This document shows positions 56,173 through 64,000 of a DNA stretch of 64,000 nucleotides, piece by piece. Position 1 is the first letter of the stretch; every line of letters begins with the position of its first letter. Source of the DNA: Thioclava dalianensis (GTDB taxonomy: Bacteria; Pseudomonadota; Alphaproteobacteria; Rhodobacterales; Rhodobacteraceae); contig NZ_JHEH01000015.1 in NCBI RefSeq assembly GCF_000715505.1, forward strand, positions 1-64,000, written 5' to 3'. The notes beneath the pieces were generated by a model that saw nothing but the letters and a program-made list of their open reading frames with translations, did no database searches and was not told where the DNA came from. Both the position numbers and the translations under genes were made by a program.

Positions 56173-58730
56173 TAGAGCCCGCCTGCGCTGAGCGTGCCGA
56201 AATTGGCCTTGTTCGGAATGACCCGTTTCTTGCCCGAAGAGGTGGTGACCGCCTGCCCCGAATCGTCCGCCTGTCCTTGCTCGAAGAGCGGCAGATCCGA
56301 GCCCATAGCAAAACCGCCATCGACGACCAGTGCGCCCAGCCCCGACATGTCCTGACCGGGGCGCAGATATTCCGCCTGAACGAAATCGCCCGTCGCATCA
56401 TCCGACAGACGCGCGCCGGTGAAGCGGTTGAACTTGACCCAGGTGCCGCCCGGCGGAACCTTGAAATTCGTGCCGCCGAACTCCTTGACCGCCTCTTTCA
56501 TGAACTCGTTGAACACCGGCACACAGAGCGTGCCGCCATAGGCGTGGCGCCCCAGCGAGCGCGGATTGTCATAGCCCATGTAGCACGATGCCACGATGTT
56601 CGAGGTGAACCCGGTGAACCAGACATCCTTGGCATCGTTCGTCGTCCCGGTCTTACCCGCCACCGGCACCGGCAGATCGACGCCCGTGCCGGAGCCGCGC
56701 TTGATCACGCCCTGCATCAGCGAGATCATCTGATAGGCGGTGATCGGGTCAATCATCTGCTCGCGATGCGAGGTGATCTTGGGCGCCTCGCCCGCAGGCA
56801 GGTTCGGATCGGTGCAGCTATCGCATTGGCGCTGATCGTGGCGGTAGATCGTGCGGCCATAGCGGTCCTGCACCCGGTCGACCAGCGTGGGCTCCACCCG
56901 CTCGCCACCATTGGCAAACATCGCATAGGCCGAGATCAGGCGGAACATTGTGGTTTCCTGCGCGCCAAGCGCGTTTGCAAGGAATTTGCGCATGTGATCG
57001 TAGACGCCGAATTTCTCGGCATAGCCTGCAATCGTATCCATCCCGACTTCCTGCGCGATCCGCACGGTCATCAGGTTGCGCGAATGCTCCAGCCCGGTGC
57101 GCATCGGCGTTGGGCCGTAATAGCGGTTCGAGGCGTTCTTGGGCCGCCACAGACCCTGCGGCGTGTTCACCTCAATCGGCGCGTCGATCACGATGGTCTC
57201 GGGGCTAAAGCCCGAATCCAGAGCCGCCGCGTAGACGAAGGGCTTGAAGTTGGAGCCCGGCTGACGCTCGGCCTGCGTGGCGCGGTTGAACACCGAGGAC
57301 TGGTAGGAGAACCCGCCCTGCATCGCGAGCACCCGGCCCGTGTTCACGTCCATCGCCATGAAGGCGCCCTCGACCTTGGGAACCTGCCGCAAGGTCCAGC
57401 GAATGAAGGAGCCGTCGGAATCCTTGGTCATCGCACGGACTTCAACCACGTCGCCCAGATCGAGCAGATCCTCGGCCTTGCGCGCCCGCGACCCTAGCTT
57501 GCCATTATCGCCCAGCTTGCGTGCCCAGGTCACGTCCTCGGGCGGGATCCAATGGCCATCGGCATCTTCCTCGATGCCCTCGATCCCGATCCGGGCAGAG
57601 CCGCCCTCAAAGCCCAGCACGACCGCCGGATACCAGCCATCGACGTCGCGCGGTGCCTTGGAGGTCGGCACGGCATCGAGCGCGGCCCGCCAGCTTGCCT
57701 CATCCTTGAGCTGGTCGGTGGGGATCTTAGCCCCCGTACCCCGCCAGATGCCAAGCCCGCGATCATAGGTCTCCAGAGCGTTTTGCAGCGCCTTGGCCGC
57801 GCGGGCCTGCAGGTCGGGATTTACGGTCGCGCGGATCGTCAGACCACCGCCGAAGAATTCCTCGCGGCCAAAGCTTTTAGACAGCTGGCGACGGATCTCG
57901 TCGGTGAAGTAATCGCGCGGCGGCAGGCGATCGCGGAAGGGTGCGTAATCGCCATTCTGCACCGTTTTGAGCGGCGATGCCTGTTCCTTCTCGAACGTAG
58001 CCTTGTCGATCCGGCCATCCTCGAACATCCGACGCAGCACGTAGTTGCGCCGATCCGTCGCCTTCTTGAGATCGCGCACCGGATGCAGCGCGGCGGGCGC
58101 TTTGGGGAGCGCGGCCAGATAGGCGGCCTCGCCCGCGGTCAGTTCTGAGAGCGGTTTGTTGAAATAGGTCTGCGCGGCTGCCGCCACCCCGTAGGAGTTC
58201 TGGCCCAAATAAATCTCGTTGAGATAAAGCTCGAGAATGCGATCCTTGCTCAGCACATGCTCGATCCGCGAGGACAAGATCAACTCCTTGATCTTACGCT
58301 CGATCTTGCGATCCGAGGAGAGCAGAAGGTTCTTGGTCACCTGCTGGGTGATCGTCGAGGCCCCGCGCACATCGCGCCCGCCCGTTTTCACAGCCGTGAT
58401 CACGGCCGCCGCTATCCCGCGCGGATCGAAACCCGGATGATAATAGAAATTCTTGTCCTCGGCAGAGATGAACGCGCCTTTGACAAGATCGGGAATGTCT
58501 TGGCTCGGCACAAAGAGCCGCCGCTGCTCGGCAAACTCGTCGATCAAGCGCCCATTGCCGTTATAGATCCGCGAAATCGTCTTGGGGCGGTACTGCGCGA
58601 GCTGATCGTAGCTGGGCAGATCGCGCGAATAGATCCAGAAAATCGCCCCCACCGTCAGCGCGGCAAAGAACACCCCGGTCACGAGCCAGGAAAACACACC
58701 GCCAATGCTGCCAAGGATGAAACGGATCAC
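56169..58730 (-). CDS. mrcA: Penicillin-binding protein 1A
   Basis: This 853-residue class A enzyme polymerises and cross-links peptidoglycan. It has one N-terminal membrane helix and a glycosyltransferase domain with SAEDKNFYYHPGFDPRG and GASTITQQVTKNLLLS. An OB-like insert follows, then the transpeptidase with the SxxK serine in QPGSNFKPFVY, the SRN motif in HSRNLMT and KTGTT. The GTG at 58730 (IRFILGS) was chosen because GGAGG is placed eight bases upstream. amiC precedes it and a small helical protein gene overlaps its end. Confidence 0.95.
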   Translation of the reverse strand: MIRFILGSIGGVFSWLVTGVFFAALTVGAIFWIYSRDLPSYDQLAQYRPKTISRIYNGNGRLIDEFAEQRRLFVPSQDIPDLVKGAFISAEDKNFYYHPGFDPRGIAAAVITAVKTGGRDVRGASTITQQVTKNLLLSSDRKIERKIKELILSSRIEHVLSKDRILELYLNEIYLGQNSYGVAAAAQTYFNKPLSELTAGEAAYLAALPKAPAALHPVRDLKKATDRRNYVLRRMFEDGRIDKATFEKEQASPLKTVQNGDYAPFRDRLPPRDYFTDEIRRQLSKSFGREEFFGGGLTIRATVNPDLQARAAKALQNALETYDRGLGIWRGTGAKIPTDQLKDEASWRAALDAVPTSKAPRDVDGWYPAVVLGFEGGSARIGIEGIEEDADGHWIPPEDVTWARKLGDNGKLGSRARKAEDLLDLGDVVEVRAMTKDSDGSFIRWTLRQVPKVEGAFMAMDVNTGRVLAMQGGFSYQSSVFNRATQAERQPGSNFKPFVYAAALDSGFSPETIVIDAPIEVNTPQGLWRPKNASNRYYGPTPMRTGLEHSRNLMTVRIAQEVGMDTIAGYAEKFGVYDHMRKFLANALGAQETTMFRLISAYAMFANGGERVEPTLVDRVQDRYGRTIYRHDQRQCDSCTDPNLPAGEAPKITSHREQMIDPITAYQMISLMQGVIKRGSGTGVDLPVPVAGKTGTTNDAKDVWFTGFTSNIVASCYMGYDNPRSLGRHAYGGTLCVPVFNEFMKEAVKEFGGTNFKVPPGGTWVKFNRFTGARLSDDATGDFVQAEYLRPGQDMSGLGALVVDGGFAMGSDLPLFEQGQADDSGQAVTTSSGKKRVIPNKANFGTLSAGGLY

Positions 58731-58918
58731 GTCACGCACCTCCAGGGGGCGCCGATCGCCCCGTTTGCGCCAGCCTATACATCGCGCCTTCGTGAGGGTC
58801 AAAGTAATGCGCGATAACGCAAACGGGAAGTGTTGCATTGATCACGTCTTGTGTCGACGGCGGTGAACCGCGTGTTTTCGTTGGGTGCGAGCGACAGCGC
58901 GACGCGGATTTGATGCGC

Positions 58919-60166
58919 CTATTGGCGCAGCAATTTTGCCTCCGCCGCATCCGATTGCGCCCAGGTGAGCACCCCTTGCGTGATCGCATCAGCCATCCGC
59001 GCGCGCCAGTCGGGATCATTGAGCCGCTTGCGATCCGCAGGCGAGGACAAAAACCCAAGCTCGATCAGTACCGAGGGAATATCGGGCGATTTGAGCACCG
59101 AGAAATTGGCGCCCTGCACCGGATGTTTGTGCATCCGGAGCCCCGCCGTCTTGATCGCGCCCGCCAGCACCTGCGCCACCCGCACCGAGCGCGGCTGGGT
59201 CTCGCGCCGCGCCATCTGGATCAGGATATCGGCCACCTCATCGCCCTGCCCGTGCAGATCGACACCCGCCAGAATATCGTCGCGGTCATGGCGCGTGACC
59301 AGCTTGCGGGTGGCCTCGCTCTCGGCGTCATTGCCCAACCGGTAGATCGTGGCGCCGGTGGCCACGCCCTGTGTGATCGAATCCGCATGCAGCGAAATAA
59401 AGAGATCCGCGCCTGCTGCGCGCGCGACCGTCACCCGCGTCTCAAGAGGTACGAAGACATCCTGATTGCGCGTCATCACCACCTCGATGCCCGCACGTCG
59501 CATCCGGTCGCGCAAAAGCCGCGCAAATTGCAAAACGATATCGGCCTCATGCATGCCGCCATCCTCGGCGCCCGGATCGATGCCGCCATGGCCCGGATCA
59601 AGCACCACCCGCAACGGTCGCGTGCCGTCCTGCCGCCTGTGGGTCGGCGCAACCTCGGCGGGCTGCGGCAGGCCCCACATCGCACTATCCGCAGCACCCG
59701 AATGGGCCTTGAAGCTGGAGGGCGAGACCGGGCGCAGCGCCAAATTGATCTGAGGTGTATCGCCCGTGGTCTCTTCGGCGGAGGCCAGCGTCATCGGACG
59801 GGCAAGCTCGGCCACAAGGCGCGACCAGCCGGGCCGGAACCGGCCCCAGCGCAGCGCTGTGATCGCGCCCGGCACGCCCAGCAAGATTTTCGGATCATGA
59901 CCGTCGAAATTCACCTCACGGAAATCGACGACAAGCCGGTAGGGATCGGCCAGAAGATAGGCGCGGTACGGCACCGGCTGGCTCAGCCCCAGCTTGATAT
60001 CGGTCTGCCCGCCGCTCTGAACAATCGCGCTGCGCTTGAGATCAAGCTGGGCCAATGCGGAGAGCGCATCGCGCGCGCCTGCGCCGGACTGATCCTGCGC
60101 CATCGCCTGCCCCGATCCTGCGACCACCATAAGCGTCGCAAGAAGCGTCAAAATCTGCCTGATCAT
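58919..60166 (-). CDS. amiC: N-acetylmuramoyl-L-alanine amidase with AMIN domain
   Basis: This 415-residue secreted enzyme splits the amide between muramic acid and the peptide side chain. A signal peptide (ending near SGQAMAQ) is followed by an AMIN domain (about residues 40-150) and a C-terminal Amidase_3 domain with the zinc histidine in DPGHGGIDPGAEDGG, ISLHADS and the catalytic glutamate in VLIELGFLS. It lies upstream of mrcA on the same strand after 188 bases, joining two cell-wall functions. Confidence 0.93.
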   Translation of the reverse strand: MIRQILTLLATLMVVAGSGQAMAQDQSGAGARDALSALAQLDLKRSAIVQSGGQTDIKLGLSQPVPYRAYLLADPYRLVVDFREVNFDGHDPKILLGVPGAITALRWGRFRPGWSRLVAELARPMTLASAEETTGDTPQINLALRPVSPSSFKAHSGAADSAMWGLPQPAEVAPTHRRQDGTRPLRVVLDPGHGGIDPGAEDGGMHEADIVLQFARLLRDRMRRAGIEVVMTRNQDVFVPLETRVTVARAAGADLFISLHADSITQGVATGATIYRLGNDAESEATRKLVTRHDRDDILAGVDLHGQGDEVADILIQMARRETQPRSVRVAQVLAGAIKTAGLRMHKHPVQGANFSVLKSPDIPSVLIELGFLSSPADRKRLNDPDWRARMADAITQGVLTWAQSDAAEAKLLRQ

Positions 60167-60228
60167 GCCTGTCCGCCCCGGTCCCTTTTGGCCGGACTAT
60201 AGCGAAACCGGACCTGTGTGGCAAAGCC

Positions 60229-61368
60229 TCAGCGCGCCGCCATGAACTGGGCCAGACGCCGCAACCCTTCGGCGATCCGCTCGGGGCTCCCCGCATAGGA
60301 CAGCCGCAAGCTGCGCGCGCCCCGATCCGCGTCGAAATCGCGCCCCGGCGTGACCGCGACCCCGACCTCTTCAAGGATTTCAGCGGCAAACCGGGCACTG
60401 TCATTGGTCAGATCCGAGACATCCGCGTAGATGTAGAAAGCGCCATCGGGCGGCGCGATGCTGGCAAATCCCATCTTCGGCAAAGCCTCGAGCATCATCG
60501 CCCGGTTGCGCGCATAATTGGCAACATGGCCGTCCAGCTCCTCGGTGGAGCCAAGCGCCCCGAGCGCCGCGATCTGGCTCGCATGCGAGGGGCAGATGAA
60601 CATGTGCTGACCCAACCGCTCGACCGTGCGCAGATGGCTTTCCGGCACCACCATCCAGCCGATGCGCCAGCCCGTCATCGAGAAATATTTCGAGAAGGAA
60701 TTGATCACGAACACATCGTCGCTGATCTCAAGCGCCGAGACTGCGGGGCGTTCATAATGCAGCCCGTGATAGATCTCGTCAGAGACGAAGGCGATATCAT
60801 GTGCGGCGCAATGCTCGATCAGCGCGCGCAGCGCAGGCGCATCAAGCATCGTACCAGACGGGTTGCCCGGCGAGGCGACGATCAAACCGTCGAGATCGCC
60901 CGGTACATCCGCCGGCACCGGCTGATAGCGGTTCTGCACCTCCGTCGGAATCCCCACAGGTTCGACCGACAAGCCCTTGAGAATCTGGCGATAACTCGGA
61001 TAGCCCGGTTCTCCCAGACCAACCCGCGCACCCGCATCGAACAGCGCCGTGAAGGCCAGCAGGAACGCCCCCGAGGCGCCCGACGTGATCACCACGCGCC
61101 GGGGATCGAGATCGATCCCGTACCAGCGCTTGTAAAGATCGGCGATGCCTTGGCGCAGCTCTGGCAGGCCGAGCGCGACCGTGTAGCCCAAGGGCTGGGT
61201 CTCAAGCGCCTGTGCGACCGCGGCGCGGGCCCCTGCAGGTGCGGGCGTGGCGGGTTGGCCCACCTCCATATGCACGATATCGCGCCCGGCGGCTTCGGCC
61301 TCGGCGGCGGCGCGCATCACATCCATCGCAAGAAACGGATCGACCTGCCCGCGTTTCGACTGGCGCAT
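60229..61368 (-). CDS. PLP-dependent aminotransferase, class I
   Basis: This 379-residue fold-type I aminotransferase has the cofactor lysine in SFSKYFSMTGWRIGW near residue 228 and the PGNPSGT motif near residue 165. The C-terminal arginine region is RSLRLSYAGS. Close relatives transaminate aspartate, tyrosine or related amino acids, but the substrate cannot be read here. The ATG at 61368 was chosen because GGAGG lies about seven bases upstream. Confidence 0.9.
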   Translation of the reverse strand: MRQSKRGQVDPFLAMDVMRAAAEAEAAGRDIVHMEVGQPATPAPAGARAAVAQALETQPLGYTVALGLPELRQGIADLYKRWYGIDLDPRRVVITSGASGAFLLAFTALFDAGARVGLGEPGYPSYRQILKGLSVEPVGIPTEVQNRYQPVPADVPGDLDGLIVASPGNPSGTMLDAPALRALIEHCAAHDIAFVSDEIYHGLHYERPAVSALEISDDVFVINSFSKYFSMTGWRIGWMVVPESHLRTVERLGQHMFICPSHASQIAALGALGSTEELDGHVANYARNRAMMLEALPKMGFASIAPPDGAFYIYADVSDLTNDSARFAAEILEEVGVAVTPGRDFDADRGARSLRLSYAGSPERIAEGLRRLAQFMAAR

Positions 61369-61526
61369 GGGGCCCTCCTGCACTCATTCCCGTGGTTGAG
61401 CGGGGTTAGGCCGATCGCGCCACAAGGTCAATGCAACACCCCGCCCACCCGCTCACAAGCCCTTGAACCCGCGTGTGCAAAACGTCAAGTTAAGCCCCAA
61501 CAGCACCGATCAAAGGACTCCCCACG

Positions 61527-62282
61527 ATGCTCCGCACCCTTCTGGCCGCGACCGCCCTTGCCGCGATCGCCAGTGCCGCACCCGCACAGGATTTCGACTT
61601 CTCGAACATGAGCGACACCCAGAAAAGCCAGTTCGGCGAGGCGGTGCGCAGCTATCTGATGGAAAATCCGCAAGTGCTCGTCGATGCGATCAACGCGCTT
61701 GAGACCCAGCAGCAGGCACAGCAAGCGCAAAACGATACGCAGCTTGTGCAGGCCAATGCCAAGGATCTTTTTGAGGATGGTGCGAGCTGGGTCGGCGGCA
61801 ATCCGGACGGCGATGTGACCATTGTCGAGTTCATGGATTACAAATGCGGCTATTGCAAAAAGGCGCTGCCCGAGGTCAACAACCTGCTCGAACGCGATGG
61901 CAATATTCGCTTTATCGTCAAGGAATTCCCGATCCTCGGTCCGCAATCTGAGCTGGGCGCACGCTTTGCGGTGGCTGTGAAGCAGATCGATGGCGATGAC
62001 GCCTATGCCAAGGTGCATGATGCGCTGATGAAATTCCGGGGCGATATCACCGAGGCGAGCCTCACGAAACTCGCGCAGGATCAGGGGCTGGACCCGAAAC
62101 CCCTGCTCGCGCGAATGAATGCCGATGAGGTCACAACCGTGCTGCGCGACAATTATGCGCTGGCCCAACGTCTTCAGCTTTCGGGCACGCCGGGCTTCGT
62201 GATCGGGGATCAGATGCTGCGGGGCTACGCGCCCGAAGAGGCGATGGCCGAAATGGTGGCGGAAGTCCGCGAGACCAACTGA
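61527..62282 (+). CDS. DsbA-family thiol:disulfide interchange protein
   Basis: This 251-residue periplasmic protein has a signal peptide (MLRTLLAATALAAIASAAPA). A helical segment with a glutamine-rich run (about residues 48-72) leads into a thioredoxin-like domain with the redox site DYKCGYCKKALP near residue 113 and the cis-proline loop GTPGFVIGD. The N-terminal helix resembles the oligomerising stalk of ScsC/Com1-like members. It probably oxidises or isomerises cysteines of exported proteins. Confidence 0.9.
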   Translation: MLRTLLAATALAAIASAAPAQDFDFSNMSDTQKSQFGEAVRSYLMENPQVLVDAINALETQQQAQQAQNDTQLVQANAKDLFEDGASWVGGNPDGDVTIVEFMDYKCGYCKKALPEVNNLLERDGNIRFIVKEFPILGPQSELGARFAVAVKQIDGDDAYAKVHDALMKFRGDITEASLTKLAQDQGLDPKPLLARMNADEVTTVLRDNYALAQRLQLSGTPGFVIGDQMLRGYAPEEAMAEMVAEVRETN

Positions 62283-62302
62283 CACACGTCGCGCGAATGG
62301 CA

Positions 62303-62334
62303 AAAGCCGGCCCCTTTAAAGGGCCGGCTTTCTT
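62303..62334. terminator. Bidirectional terminator between dsbA-like and SH3 protein genes
   Basis: A perfect 11-base-pair stem, AAAGCCGGCCC / GGGCCGGCTTT, with a seven-base loop lies between two converging genes. It is followed by TCTT on the plus strand and TGCC on the minus strand. Confidence 0.8.
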
Positions 62335-62376
62335 AGATCGGATCAGCGCCTGAGCGCGTGGCATGTCAGCCCGGAC

Positions 62377-63060
62377 TTAACTACCGGGGATGATATAGAC
62401 CACCGCGCGGCTGTCGGGATCGACCAGAACCGGCTGGTCGTTCACATTGATATAGGCGTATTTGCTCTCCGGAACCGGCGTCAGATCGACGCCCGGCGGG
62501 ATCTGCACGCCAGTCTTGAGGTCGCCCGAAAGATAGACCGGTGCAACCGGGTGCTTCTCAACCCAAGTCACGGTCGAGGGTTCGGGCTTGGCGGCCGCGC
62601 CGATACCGGCGGCACCGATCAGCGCGCCCACGACACCGCCGACCGGACCGCCCACGGCTGCACCAGCGGCGCCGCCTGCCACGGCACCCGCCATGGCCCC
62701 TGCGCCCTGCGCATCTTTGTTTGCGGTATCCGAAGGCACCGAGATCTGCTTGACCGTGACGGTTTGCGGATTGCTCGACAGCAAGACCGTCTCACCTTCG
62801 ACGTTCACGCCAAGCTGGTTCGACGGCGCCCAGCCGGTCTTGCCGTCATAGGTGACCTGACACATGATCCCGTCTTCCCAGCAACCATTCACCAGAACCT
62901 CGGTACCCGATGCGACCGTCCCGGTCGTGGCCGATTGGGGGGCGGCCCCCGAGTGCAGCTTGAAATCGCCTTGGGTGACGGCGGTCAGCGCCGACGCGGA
63001 CCCTGCGATAAGCGTCGTGGCGGCAGCAGCCGCGATGAACGTCTTGAGTTTATGGGTCAT
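62377..63060 (-). CDS. Secreted SH3-like / glycine-zipper / DUF1236 protein
   Basis: This 227-residue protein has a signal peptide (IAAAAATTLIAGSASA), an SH3-like region (about residues 25-85) with one cysteine pair (NGCWEDGIMCQVTY), and a glycine-zipper membrane segment (GAMAGAVAGGAAGAAVGGPV, about residues 122-156). The C-terminal DUF1236-like motif is VPESKYAYINVNDQPVLVDP. Such proteins are envelope-associated and of unknown function. A bidirectional terminator separates it from the DsbA-like gene. Confidence 0.75.
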   Translation of the reverse strand: MTHKLKTFIAAAAATTLIAGSASALTAVTQGDFKLHSGAAPQSATTGTVASGTEVLVNGCWEDGIMCQVTYDGKTGWAPSNQLGVNVEGETVLLSSNPQTVTVKQISVPSDTANKDAQGAGAMAGAVAGGAAGAAVGGPVGGVVGALIGAAGIGAAAKPEPSTVTWVEKHPVAPVYLSGDLKTGVQIPPGVDLTPVPESKYAYINVNDQPVLVDPDSRAVVYIIPGS

Positions 63061-63216
63061 TGGATGTCCTCCTTATAGCCCCAAGCTACGGTCTACGTAG
63101 CCTCTCTCTCATGTGGGGGGATAAGTGAGGTCGGATGAAATTCGTTCCTCAAATGAGACATCACCAATCTGTGATATCCCATTTTTAGAACGATATTTCA
63201 GAACCTTACAGAGGAA

Positions 63217-64000
63217 TTACTCTGCCGCATCCTGCGCCGCGTCCAGCTCTGCCGCGCGCTTTTCGACCAGCTCGACGATCTCATCAACCATCTGTTCGTT
63301 GGACAGTTTGTGGCTTTGCTTGCCCGCCATATAGATCATGCCAGAGCCCGCACCGCCGCCTGTGAAGCCCAGATCGGTCATCAGCGCCTCGCCGGGTCCG
63401 TTGACCACACAGCCGATGATCGAGAGGCTCATCGGTTGCTTGATATGCTCCAGACGCTGCTCAAGGATCTCGACCGTCTTGATCACGTCAAAGCCCTGAC
63501 GCGCGCAGGACGGGCAGGAGATGATCTGCACACCGCGGGTGCGCAGACCCAGCGATTTGAGGATCTCAAAGCCGACTTTCACCTCTTCGACCGGATCGGC
63601 GGAGAGAGAGACGCGCAGCGTGTCGCCAATGCCCATCCAAAGCAGGTTGCCCAGACCGATGGCCGATTTCACGGTGCCCGAGACAAGCCCGCCCGCTTCG
63701 GTGATGCCAAGATGGATCGGCGCATCGGTGGCCTCGGCCAGACCCTGATAAGCCGCCGCCGCCAGAAATACGTCCGAGGCTTTCACCGAAATCTTGAACT
63801 CGTGGAAATCGTTGTCCTCAAGCAGCTTGATGTGATCAAGCCCGCTTTCGACCATCGCCTCGGGGCACGGCTCGCCGTATTTCTCGAGCAGATGTTTCTC
63901 AAGGCTCCCGGCATTGACGCCGATCCGGATCGAACAGCCGTGATCCTTGGCCGCTTTCACTACTTCGCGCACGCGGCTCGCATCGCCGATATTGCCCGGA
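63217..64000 (-). CDS. ispG: 4-hydroxy-3-methylbut-2-enyl-diphosphate synthase, 5' end outside the window
   Basis: The visible 260 or so C-terminal residues belong to IspG (GcpE), the iron-sulfur enzyme that makes HMBPP in the non-mevalonate isoprenoid pathway. The cluster-binding cysteines are in [12 protein letters not shown] and [10 protein letters not shown]. Other marks are [20 protein letters not shown] and HLGITEAGG. The frame stays open past the window edge, so the start is not seen. The C-terminal tail is alanine-rich. Confidence 0.95.
   Translation of the reverse strand, partial: PGNIGDASRVREVVKAAKDHGCSIRIGVNAGSLEKHLLEKYGEPCPEAMVESGLDHIKLLEDNDFHEFKISVKASDVFLAAAAYQGLAEATDAPIHLGITEAGGLVSGTVKSAIGLGNLLWMGIGDTLRVSLSADPVEEVKVGFEILKSLGLRTRGVQIISCPSCARQGFDVIKTVEILEQRLEHIKQPMSLSIIGCVVNGPGEALMTDLGFTGGGAGSGMIYMAGKQSHKLSNEQMVDEIVELVEKRAAELDAAQDAAE

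Noticed and set aside
1-64000. CRISPR arrays, tRNA or rRNA genes, prophage or conjugation genes
   Set aside because: No repeat-spacer pattern, cloverleaf-like sequence, rRNA segment or phage/transfer protein family was seen.

Overview
The window is high-GC, densely packed DNA whose gene set and gene spellings point to a member of the Rhodobacterales (Rhodobacteraceae/Paracoccaceae; a Thioclava-like genus is possible but I cannot fix it). Pointers are the TRAP and tripartite tricarboxylate transporters, the M23 peptidase plus bactofilin pair, the cell-wall and housekeeping genes at the right end, and PhoX instead of PhoA. No rRNA, tRNA or CRISPR array was found.

Left end (1-5570): a tightly overlapped arsenic operon on the minus strand, reading arsR-arsC fusion, gap, arsJ, acr3 and a broken second arsC. 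All junctions are 4-base overlaps. It combines arsenate reduction plus arsenite efflux with arsenate conversion to 1-arseno-3-phosphoglycerate plus ArsJ efflux. Its 3' end is cut by AT-rich DNA. To the right lies a small graveyard: a CYTH-domain pseudogene, an IS3-type transposase remnant and an AsnC/Lrp regulator pseudogene. A Pho-box-like site and phoX follow.

7.9-18.4 kb: a class II amidotransferase, an APC permease, a tripartite tricarboxylate transporter (tctCBA), rlmF, a polar amino acid ABC transporter and an MscS channel.

18.4-26.8 kb: a TRAP transporter divergent from an IclR regulator, followed by thiolase, acyl-CoA synthetase, a tandem-PPC-domain protein and an SDR gene with an internal deletion. 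The divergent region carries two copies of a 13-base palindrome. This is the best candidate for an uncharacterised catabolic module.

27.5-40.6 kb: a complete myo-inositol catabolic and uptake operon of eleven genes on the minus strand (iolG, ABC transporter genes, a second Gfo/Idh/MocA dehydrogenase, iolC with a C-terminal DUF2090 domain, iolD, iolE, an undescribed two-helix membrane peptide, iolB and a Hyi-like isomerase). A LacI-type regulator is divergent from it, with two near-identical 16-base palindromes between them.

40.7-64 kb: mainly core genes: lpd, a DUF924 protein, an MFS transporter, queA, a giant AsmA/DUF3971 protein, bcp, an M23 peptidase overlapping a bactofilin, a GNAT acetyltransferase, a DUF2189 membrane protein, an SDR, a P-loop kinase, prfB, mrcA, amiC, an aminotransferase, a DsbA-like protein, an SH3/DUF1236 envelope protein and the 3' part of ispG, which runs off the window.
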